A DNA stretch of 64,000 bases from contig WHVY01000003.1 in the NCBI GenBank assembly GCA_022266195.1, forward strand, positions 12,400,001-12,464,000, read 5' to 3'. The notes beneath the pieces are model-generated. The model had not been told where the DNA came from. It made no database searches and worked only from the letters and a program-made list of their open reading frames with translations. A program made the position numbers and the translations under genes. The first letter of the stretch is position 1. Every line of letters begins with the position of its first letter. The DNA comes from Tetranychus cinnabarinus. Taxonomy: Eukaryota; Arthropoda; Arachnida; Trombidiformes; Tetranychidae. This document shows positions 14,667 through 25,000 of this stretch, in pieces.

Positions 14667-14730
14667 CCAAACTCAATGGGAACAAAATAATTGTTTGAAA
14701 GAGACAAGTTAATGTGTTTTTTGAAGCCAT
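14667..14730 (-). CDS. candidate signal-peptide first exon (possibly of the Dscam-like gene)
   Basis: An ATG in an AAAATGG context starts a 21-codon reading with a basic start (MASKN) followed by a hydrophobic core (LTCLFQTIILFPLSLG). It ends at a strong donor, G|GTAAGT, in phase 1. This is the form of a secretory signal peptide exon. Its phase matches the phase-1 start of the Ig exon at 2964-3128, which lies downstream on the same strand, so the two could splice directly or through unseen Ig1 exons. No other gene on this strand nearby would use it. Linkage to Dscam is inference from phase, strand and plausibility; it could also be a chance ORF. Confidence 0.4.
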
Positions 14731-17700
14731 TTTGTTGATCTTTTGTTTGTCCCTTGAAAAGTTGAACTTGTCATACAATTTGTTTGAAAAGGTTCACTTT
14801 AATGGTAAAATTAAGCGATGAATTAAGCTCTGGAAACATAATAATTGGTCTTTTATGGCTTTCAATTTTAGCCGAAAGTCAATCAAGTGCAAACTGAATG
14901 AGCGAACATGAAGTGTCGATGAAAAAACGAATGAAATATTTGATGTTAAAGGAGTAAATTGTTAATCCAATGTTAAACCGACGAGTTAAAGGCAAATGCG
15001 TTCAAGTACAACATTTTACTTGGCTTGTTGTTGGCTCATCAGAATCAACTAAAGAAATGTTTCCACTCCAAGTTTCCACAATTTTCAAGCTTCTCCTCTT
15101 ATCTCATATCAATCCTCACTTTCACTCTTCTCTCTTCATCATCATCATAATCATTCAGCTCACTCTCTCTCTTTCCTTTGCCTCTTTCTGTATCTTTAGA
15201 ATAACTTTTTTCTCTGTTGAAAAAAAAACTATCATCAACAGACATAATATCAGCATGGAAAAGGCGTGTTCATCCTTTAGACTTGCGCTTCTAGTCTTAC
15301 AATCAGATTGAGTTTCTTAAGTTAATCATTGATCATGATACTTTTCACCATGAAAGGGAATCAATGGTTGAGAAAAAAAGCACACTTGAATAGCTGAATG
15401 GGATTTTTCGACTGTTTTTTCTTCTTCTCTTTTCTTCAAGAATAATTCATAAACATTTGATGGAAATGATGTATTTATACAGAAGAATGAGAATTGAAAT
15501 GGTTTCAATTGACAGATGAGTTTATTCAGATAATTAGAGTTTCGAGTTTTTCGAGAATTTTGTTTTCCTTTTCAACTGACGCTTTCAATGTGTAATTATG
15601 CTCTTAAGTTGTTGGTTTAAAAGCAATTAAATTGTGATTTATGTTGAGATAATTTTGACTCCAAGTTTACTTGAATGTTACAGAATTGTTGATTTTTTGG
15701 ACAGAAAATGTAATCATAATAATGGCAATTTTGAAAGTTAAGAGTTGGAGGAAAGTTCATTTTGAATAATAAGTTAAGATGATGTTGAGAAACTAATAAT
15801 AATAATGAATAAATGAACATGAAAAACAAAATCAGTGAAAGTGAAACACGGAATAAAGGGAAAAGGAAAAAAAAGTTCATTGAAAAAGTGAACATATTGA
15901 GTTTTGCAGGGAAAAGAGAAGTTTGGAAAATATGAAAAATCACATCATGATTCAGTTAAGCGATGTTATAATAATGATAATGAAAATGATAATAATAACT
16001 TTGTCTATTGACTGATAATAGTCTCACTATTACCAAGTGAATTCGCTTACAATTGAGAAATGGAGAGAAAAAAAAGTTGAATAAAAAACGTTGAATTTTC
16101 ACTTTATTCAGATAATTATCTTTATAATGTTATCACGTTGATGAATCGAATGAAATAGAAGATGAAAGAATTGTTTTGCCAAAAAAATGGATCACAATAG
16201 TTAGATAAGAAGTTGAAGAATATTATTTCGATTATTGAATGAACAAAAAGTCTAATCAACTCGTTCAGTGATTTAAATGGAGAAACATTTCGCAAATTGT
16301 TTTCAGCAAAAAACTCGTTGATAAAATTGAACTTTTTCTGTTTTCAAATAACATCGTCAGTTAATTTAGAGTTCAGGCAAAAAGAGAAACTTTTCATTGA
16401 TTGCAAAAAGTACTCGAATGGACGCTTCGAATACAAAATTCATTGAAACTTGCTAAAAGTTGAGTATTGCCAGTCCAAAGTCACTTCGTGTTTCTCTAGC
16501 CTCATAATTCGCATTAAAAAATAACTTTGAAATCGCTTGCAAACAAAATTTGCTTGCTTGCTAGCATCGTAGTTGCAGTTGTTTGCTGGTTTTCATAAAA
16601 AATGATCATACCTAGGTGTTGAGTGGATATTTCGTAAAACTTTGTATTCAATCATTCATTCTGGTTCATACTTTCTGAAATAAAAACTAACTTTAGTTAG
16701 TCTCTGTTCGAGCTATTAAATAAGCTGAAATAAATCTAACGCTTGAACTATGCTTGATCAGACACATGATTGAAACAATAACAATTTTGTTGGATTCAAT
16801 TTGTTGATCGTTACACATTGATTGTAACTTGCAACCCTTGCTTTGAGCCTTGAGACTAATTTTTCCCTTATTAACAGTGCTTATGAAAATGAAATGATAA
16901 ATTCATTTTTCCATAACTAAGTGAATATAATGACCTTTTTGACGCATCAAGACGTATCGATAAGTCGAAATACTTTCGATTCGTTGAAATACCTTAACTT
17001 TCGCACTTTCTGTTTTTTAGTCTCTCAAAGCTTGCATTAATTGCATAAAATAAAAATTATTTTCTATCTCAAGTTTTATTTATAACTCAGTCGTGAACAA
17101 TCACTTGTCTCAAAAGCCGTGCGCACTTGTGGTGCAACTCTTGCAAATGAATGAATTTATTTCAATTGAATATTTATTCCAAAACATTAATTTTAATTTA
17201 TTTTTGATTTTTATAATACTTCAATCAATTACAACAAACTACATTTTCGTTTCCAATCTGAATTCTGACTATTTTTCATGTTGATGAGCAATATTCATTG
17301 TCTTGCTATCAATTGAACATACAAAGTTATAAACGATAATTTATCTGATAAAATGTGTCTCAATTAAGTTAATTTAAAGGCGAAAGATATAAATATATTG
17401 CAATTGGAATCATGTTTCATTAACTAAAGAGCAACAAAGTTACAAGAAGCAGAAAAAAGTCAATGGTGGTGTAAAGGCTGAAAAGAGATGGTAAAGATGA
17501 TAGAAGATGATAGTCGATGAAGAAAGAATGGAGCAGAAAAAAAGAGTGAAGATGTCGATGAGAAGAAGAAGATGATGAAAATGATGAGGAAAGTGAAAAA
17601 AGAGACTTTGATATCCGTTCATGTTGAGAATAGTAACGGAAATGAGAATAATCAATGGACCAATAGTTAATCTCTTTTTTTCTCAATTCACTTCCAAATT

Positions 17701-20177
17701 TATTCAACAAAATCAACCAACCATTTTGAGCTCTTATTGAGCTCTTTTAAGCTTCGTCAGAATTTAAAATTTGATTTTTCTCCTTTTCTCCTCTTCTTTC
17801 ATTCAATTCTTTCTTAAACAAAAATCAAATGTAAACTTTACTGAAAACAACATCCTTGATAATAATATTTATCATTAGAAAGAGAAAAGGCGAAATCTTT
17901 ACTCCAAACAGCAACATTTGAATGACTATAATATTCTGATAATGATAATAATAACAAAAAGTAAATAACATTTTCTCTGGCAGAACTTTGAATAAATCCC
18001 ATCTTTTGCTTTCATCATCATTATCATCCATATCTGTCTTCCTACATGAATACCTTTGTATAATAACACTCGAGCAAAACTCTTTTTTTATTACTTTAAT
18101 AGGTATTCAGTTAACAATGTTTAACGAAAAATGGTTAAAAACTATTATTATTGTTGCCAGTATTTAATGATAACATTCTTGTTGGTTGAATGTTTAAATG
18201 CTGATAGAAATGGCCATTTCTTGAGATAACAATTTTCTAGTTGGTTGAAAATGATAACCCAAACAATGTTAAATGGCGTTTCAGCGCATTTCACCATTCG
18301 CTAGTTGATATTATTAGTTGAACACAAAGGCATTAACTTTACAATTTAAAAATGTGTTTTAGGCTTTTCGCGTTTCTCTTTACTTCTTTGAATAATATTT
18401 GTGAATTAATTATTTTCACTTGGATAAATAATTGTTTCCAGTTGAACATTTCATTTGACATTTTACGTTTTGCGATCAAATCTTTCATTTCTTCCGGTTT
18501 TCTTGTTTTCTGATCTCATGATATCATTGAATATAAAAGTTGGCAGAAAAGGTTTTTTTATTAAATTATCTTCATTTTATATTCATTTAGTTACCTTTCA
18601 ATGAATTCAGTGTCTTTTGTTTCACTTTTGTTTTGGTTAGTTTCCAATGAAAAGGACAGTTTTCCCTGTTTCCTCTTTTTTTCTTCCTCATGCTTTTCAA
18701 CCTTTTTTTGGATTCTGAATTTTGCTTTTTTTCTTCTCATGAAACTTTTTTCACTTTTAAGACTTTTTTCTTTCGCTTCTCTTTCAAGATTCAACTGGCA
18801 ATTTTGATGCTTTAGTTGAAATTCATTTATTATATTGAAGTTACATCGAGTTAAGATTCACAATCCTGTTATGGGATATAAATGAACTGGAGTGAAAGCT
18901 GGGAGTGAAATTTGGATAACAGGGAACAAGTTTGGAAAAGAAGAAAAGTAAAGTTTGTATTTAGAGTTAACGGACTGAACTTATCTTCCTTTAGGTTATA
19001 TGGTTGGAATTTGATTTTGGTTCAATTTTTTCTCTTTCATAAGAGAATTACCTTGAAAAAATAATGGTTAATGCTCTCAGTTTTAACCGAGTTCCAAGTT
19101 CACAATGTTTATTTTATGATGAATGCAAACATTCATGATTCTTGAAGACAATAAAGAAACAAGATCAACAGTTGGATTGATAAGAATAAAAATATGAAAC
19201 AAAATTGACAATCTTTTGGGTTTGAGGTTTTGTTTGCCTTTTAATGGATCAACATTCAGAAAAGTTTCTTTTCCTGTATTATGGAATCGTGATTTTTTCT
19301 GATCCATTAATTTGTTATTGAATAATAGTGATAATAGATGCAAAGGTGGATATAAAAGGATAAACAGGATTAAAGAGTTTGCAGTAAAAATGCTGCCATC
19401 AATATTTTTATTCAGACTTTTTGATGAAACTTGAAAGGTTATTTTGCATTTTCATGTAGCCTTTGTTTGCTCATTTTGAGAAACTTTGTTTGACTTTTTT
19501 AAAGTCAAGATTACACAACAGATGCTTTAATACTTTGATCATGGTGATTAGGAAAATAAAAGTGATTAAACGTCGTTATTATTTCAATTCATGTAGAATC
19601 AATATCATATTAAATACTGCAAATGCAAATTTTGCTTTAGGAGGGAGAACCAAAGCTAAGATCTTGAATTTTTCCTTAAATTAATTTCTAGCAATCAATC
19701 AAAGTCAGATTTTGGTATTCATGTCTCGATTAGGATTAATACTCCATTTATCGATTTGCGTTCAGAAGTTATTCTTTCAAAATTAAATTTTCAGTTATTG
19801 TCTTGTTGAGCAGACGAACTCTGGATCATACTTCATCCGTCACAACTGGACCTAACATGCAAAGAGAGATTAAATTTGTCAACGCAAGTCTCCAGAAAAC
19901 AATATCGTTCCCTTTCTGTTCATGGTAAGTATCGAATATATTCAAGACCAATCTGTAATTTGACTTATGATTAAAGGTTATTAACTTCAATCAAACTTAT
20001 TTTTGTTATTATTGTTCTCACATCAATATTTGGTGTCATGCAAAAGTCAAAAGACTTTTTTTAAAAAAAAATGATATGGATAAATGGTGGACAAGCTCGG
20101 CCACTCCTGGGTACCACAGCTCATACATAGTTGATGTCTAGGTGAGAAATAAAATGCAGACAAAGTATTTCCGAGTA
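14731..20177. other. gene-poor stretch
   Basis: No supported exon on either strand. It contains polypyrimidine and polypurine tracts (17500-17600, 18620-18790), whose serine/phenylalanine-rich and glutamate/lysine-rich ORFs on opposite strands are composition artefacts. A less AT-rich segment at about 19800-20160 precedes the palindrome and POLD1 fragment and may be part of an old insertion. Confidence 0.5.
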
Positions 20178-20212
20178 TTCCATGCCGCGACTTTGAAAGT
20201 CGCGGCATGGAA
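20178..20212. repeat. perfect 35-bp GC-rich palindrome
   Basis: The left arm TTCCATGCCGCGACTTT is followed by one G and then its exact reverse complement (17+1+17). It is far more GC-rich than its surroundings. It could form a strong hairpin or cruciform. Function unknown. Confidence 0.9.
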
Positions 20213-20284
20213 AGCAAATAACTACTTTACTCTTTGTTTTCACTAGGGCGGGATGGTATTTTTGCTGAAATAAGAAATAAGAAA

Positions 20285-20328
20285 TGTTCATCAACATCTA
20301 TGTGCCGAACTACTGAATTCATTTCTTC
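20285..20328. repeat. 44-bp direct repeat, copy 1 (flanks the POLD1 fragment)
   Basis: Matches 21124-21167 in the same orientation with three mismatches; the core reads GTGCCGAACTACTGAATTC. The two copies bracket the DNA polymerase delta fragment. Confidence 0.85.
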
Positions 20329-20340
20329 TATCTCTTTCCA

Positions 20341-20955
20341 GCTCAATATGAAGGACAGGTTCAGCAATAGCATCATTTCTTTTATCAGTTAAGGCTAAGG
20401 CCTTCAATTTCTTCTGGAAGCTTGGTAATTGCTCTTCTTTGAAACCTGTTGGAGCCATTATGTAAAATATGGCGTGAAAGCATGAACGTGGGCCATTACG
20501 GAATTACCTTCCACAGTGACACCGTAAATACGTATGACGGGCTTGAGCAAATTTTCATCACCATAACCATCATCTATAAAATCATCATAATAATCAATAT
20601 CAATATTTTGAAAAATTATCGATGATACCTTGGTATCAAACGAACAAGTCGGAGAACGTAACCAGTATTCGGTAGCAAGGCTTTGCACTTTCTCAACAGG
20701 ATCTCCACCATCAGTGTTTGAGTTACCAGCCCCAGGCATACCCTCCTTGTGGTCACCAATATAATGATCTATCTCGATTTGCTGGAATATCAAACAGGTA
20801 GTTGCTGGATCTAGTGGTGGAGCATCGTTACGACACCATTTCACATAGGAGGTATCTTCCTCGACCTCAATTGGCACTTCTTGGACCGCATCAGTGATAG
20901 CGTCTTCTTCCATCTCTTCTGCCACTTCGTCGTCCCAAATCATTTCATCGTCCAT
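20341..20955 (-). pseudogene. broken N-terminal fragment of DNA polymerase delta catalytic subunit (POLD1-like), with internal duplication
   Basis: A 165-codon ORF (20458-20955) starts with an acidic MDDEMIWDDEV segment. It continues into the POLD1 N-terminal signature: PPLDPATTCLIFQQIEIDHY, then PVIRIYGVTVEGNSVMAHVHAFTPYF just before the stop. POLD1 is the leading-edge replicative polymerase; only its N-terminal region is here, with no exonuclease or polymerase motifs. The LIFQ-IEIDHY module appears twice (a second, diverged copy reads IIFQNIDIDYY), unlike the single copy in the family. At about 20460 a one-base deficit in a T run puts a stop after PYF. In the next frame the homology resumes (MAPTGFKEEQLPSFQKKL to EPVLHIEL, ending at about 20341) and then stops. 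It is therefore a truncated, frameshifted partial copy, perhaps transposed, though a short expressed protein cannot be excluded. Confidence 0.7.
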
Positions 20956-21123
20956 CTTTGAAATTACTGAATAAAAACGGAGAAAATAAAATTAGAATAA
21001 AAATTGAAAAACAAGTGGTTGCTACTGATTAAGAAGTTATTTAAAAAAGATGATTCTCTGGAGCAGGAAAACAAAAACAAAGCTTAAATTCCCGCGTGAT
21101 GTTCTGAAGCTTAAATTCACACA

Positions 21124-21167
21124 TGTACATCAACATCCATGTGCCGAACTACTGAATTCATTCCTTC
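21124..21167. repeat. 44-bp direct repeat, copy 2
   Basis: Partner of 20285-20328. It lies upstream of the POLD1 fragment start. AAGCTTAAATTC-type words are repeated just before it (21070-21125). Confidence 0.85.
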
Positions 21168-21335
21168 ACTAGGTTGAGTTAAGGCTGAAAGTTAAATTCA
21201 CACGTTATCACCAAAAGTTCAAAAACACGTTTCAAATCAAGTTTTCAGTTGATGAAGTTGATGACCAAATTTAATATTTTGTTACCCCGTTACTTTGTTG
21301 TTTGAATTGCTTGTCCCCTTTTATTATTATTAATA

Positions 21336-22082
21336 CAGTAGCGGTCAATGAAACTGTCAGTCAGATTTTTCAATGCTGCAAAGTTATTTCAAGATTTTTA
21401 ATTTTGATATTTGAGAAAACAATAAATTAATGAATAATCTAGCTATTAATGCATTCAAAATATAAAATTATTGTCTTCTTCGTGCTTTATAGAACGTTCA
21501 AAGTCAATCACCGCTTTCTAAATAAGTTAAGTTTAAATTTTAGAATTTTGTAAGAGGTTAAAACGGCAAAAATTGAACATTATTTTCATAATCGATAATC
21601 GATGTGGCTTATTAGGTTAAAAAATGATAGAAAAATTCGTTTAAAAGTTCTTAAAAAAGTGGAACTAGGCCAAAATAAACGAAAAATTAGGAGCGCCATC
21701 TATTGGTTCAACTAAAATTTTGATAATTTTCCTTTTCTAAGGCTAATTGCGATTAAGATTTCCGCGATAACTGAACTTTTTTCTCAGATTTAGAATGTCT
21801 TTTATTGGATTTAGCTTCAGATTTATTTTTGCTTCGAGAATCTATCTGCTTCGATCAAAAATAAACTTAAAATCTTTTGCATCAAATTTCGACAGAGGTT
21901 ATGTTTTAAATCAGTTTTAATTTACTAACTTGTCTGCATAAAATTGTGAAAAAAATCTAAAACATATTTTTAGATGTTCAAAAACAAAATGAAACCATAA
22001 TCATGATTTTATCAGCAGTAGATCAGGAGATATTCAATTTTGAATTATATGTAGAAACTGACAGTTTCATTGACCGGTACTG
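21336..22082. mobile_element. non-autonomous Tc1/mariner-like DNA transposon (747 bp)
   Basis: Terminal inverted repeats of about 27 bp: the left end starts CAGTAGCGGTCAATGAAACT, and the right end is its reverse complement with one mismatch. The element is flanked on both sides by TA (21334-21335 and 22083-22084). TA target duplication and a CAGT-(G/C)GGTCAA-type end are typical of Tc1/mariner elements. The interior is AT-rich and has no transposase ORF, so it would depend on a transposase in trans. It carries a GCGCCATCTATTGG motif at 21693. Confidence 0.85.
21693..21707 (+). promoter_or_regulatory. CTCF-like GCGCCATCTATTGG motif inside the transposon
   Basis: Resembles the arthropod and vertebrate CTCF-type core (GCGCC-NNCT-NGTGG) and the motifs found upstream of nus1, smg5 and possibly the RILP-like gene in this window. 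The binding role is inferred only from this resemblance. Confidence 0.3.
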
Positions 22083-22084
22083 TA

Positions 22085-25000
22085 GAACATCTATAGCGAT
22101 TGAACTATTTACGATTAATTTCTTTGAACTCTGGTCTGCTCTGTCATATTGCGGAGCATTTTTTCGCCTCTATTAGGTCATTTTCACAAATAATAAGGGC
22201 AAATAATGCTTAAGCGCACTCGACATCCTTTCTTCTTTCTTTTCTTTGGTTTTTTCAGATTTTGAGTTGTCCATTCTGATACAATGATACATTTTTTGGA
22301 TGGAACACAATCCAATGTATTCAAAATAATCAAAATACTTCGTCACTAAAATTGAGATATACTTCAATTTATCTTCAGCTGTGTAACTTTTTTTGTCTGT
22401 GAAGTCCTTTTGGTGAACTGGGTGATTCTAAACGTTGGTAATTCGGTATATTGTTAATTTTTTATTGTTAATTAAAATATTGTCCGAATCCCGACATCGG
22501 CCATACTTTAAGAATAAAAATTGACTGAAATCAAAATGCACTGTCACCTGATAAGAGTGATTTGAATACTAAAAATAACTCTTTGAAAAGCTGATTTCTT
22601 CGAATTAACTAACCATTTTATGTTTTCATTATAGTCTCTAATTAACTATTTTAATATTCAAAGTTAAACTGTCTTTTGATTGTTTGAACACATAATGATT
22701 GTAAACAAAGAGAGTCTTGATGGTTGACCATCACAATCACAATTAATTTGTTTAAAAGGTTTTTTACCGCTTTTGATATAGACTTTTTGTAAATCCATCT
22801 CATCAAGGATGAATCGTAAAGACCAATTGTATCCAACAAAACTCATCCGGGAATTGTTAGCCATTCAGTTGAGCTTTCCCTTTTCATCCATGATAACAGA
22901 AAACAAACAGTAAAACTGTAATAACACCAAAATTATTATCAACAAAACATAATCACAATGAATCCTCAGAGAGATTCTGAGGTGAAAAAAAAAGATTTAT
23001 TAAACAAGAAACTAATTCCATTGTACAGTTTAATCTCATCATTTCATCCAACATCAACTACGATTACTCTGAGAAATCAGTAATGAGAAAAGGCAAAAAA
23101 GGCCAAAAATATGCCAACCAATGATGAACTAAATTTCAATTAGTAAAACTATCGATTCAAAGTTAATTTTAAACTTTTCCAAATCCAAATGAAAAGAAAA
23201 GCAAGAAATATTTGAGTTTGAATTTTGATGAAAAAAGTCTTTTTCTTATTCAACAGTTAAAATTGAAAGATTCCATTTTCTTGATATGGACATCAAAAAA
23301 GCTTCAATATATGAATTGATGACGATTGGAATGATTAAAGATAAAAGTTGAAGAGCAAAAAAAGGTAAATGTGAAAAGAGACAAAAAGCTGAGAACATTT
23401 TTTGCCTAAATTGACATTGATGGTTAATGGTTGTTGAATGTAAAAGCTGGATCATCTTGTGGTTTCAATTCAGGTCAAAAGATGATACCGATAAGGTCAA
23501 TCATCGGTTTGTATCAGGAGTATGCCAAGGTAATGCCATATCTGAAGAGAAGTAAAAATATCTTTAGTTTTCTTCATGTGATCCACAAGAAAAGTTGACA
23601 GTCCATTAATTTCAAGCTACTTGGAAAGTCAATTCAAGGTATCACCAGAAACATCCTTTTCTCATCATCACAATCATCTTCTTTTTTCCATCTTGTTCAT
23701 CATCTTCTTGTACTTTGTTCACTTTTTTATACCTTACTGTGGCTACTTTTTTGACCAAAGATGGTTGAAACTGTGAAGAGCAAGAATTGAAACAATCATG
23801 ATAATGAGCATGATTACGATGAGAATGATGTTGATGGAGAAAAAAAGAGACTTGGACACATATCTATATGTACATGGTGTAACAAAATCATCAATCGGTG
23901 ATAAAATACTTCATGAATGATACTTGGATTCAGTGTTACAAAGAGTTTCACTTTTTTCGACTCGTTTTTTACCAACTTATTATTCTGATCACTTGGACAT
24001 GCTAATTCAGTAGAAGGCAAGGCTATAAAAACGATACTATCCTTTGATATATTTTCCAATAGTTTATGCTTTTATTGGTAATCTGACAATTGATTTGCTC
24101 TAATCTTGTATTTCATCTCTAACAGTCCTTTTCACTTTTCACTTTTCAGTTTTATAATCATCAATTTCTTCGTTTCAATCAGATCAATTCATTCATTTCT
24201 CCCTGTTTTATCAAGATTTCAAGCTTCATTTCAAGCTTTTAAAATTTTTATCATTCATAGCCAATAATAATTGAACGTTTAAAAGCAGAAAGAAATGCAA
24301 TAGCAAGCACTGTACACTGATGAAAATCAAGCAAAATTATGAATCTTTTTATCTTCTAAATCAATTGGGTTCAGTTACTCTCAGATTCTGTTCTGACCAG
24401 TTACTAACCAGTTACCAGCACAGCTTGTGGTCACTTCCGAAATCGATATTAGCTCAACATGTTAGTCGAGTTAACGAATATGAAGAAAATATTAATAAAA
24501 GTTCAAGAAGAAATGCAAATTCAACCTGTTATGGTACTAAATCAATGTGATGAAATGTGAATTGGATTTATATTTGTGATTTTTCGCTTCATTGCAAATG
24601 CTGCTTTCCTGACGAAACAGACACGGAAAATAGCCAAGAAGAACATTCGAGTCACCGAAGTCTCGCAAAACCATGACTATCATCACAGCGAATCATCGAT
24701 TAGAGGTCAAATAAGTAAATGATATTGAATATACCTAAAGTTGGGCAAGACACTAGGATTTTATGATAACCTTTGTAATCATGAAGTCTCTAACCCAAAC
24801 GTTTAAACTGATTATTTAAAAATCCCTGTATACAGCTGATTCACACATGGCATGAAATGGCCAACGTCCATCAACTTGAGATGAACAAATGCAAACGTTT
24901 CTCAGCAATAATCAATGAAAACTCAAAATGATCACAATAAAATAAACTCAAGAAATATTTAGTTGAAAAGTATCTGCAGCAATAAAAGATTAACCTCGAT

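Noticed and set aside
17420..17716. Ser/Phe-rich minus ORFs and similar ones at 15617-15943 and 18591-18807
   Set aside because: They are products of polypyrimidine tracts; opposite-strand Glu/Lys ORFs arise from the same sequence.
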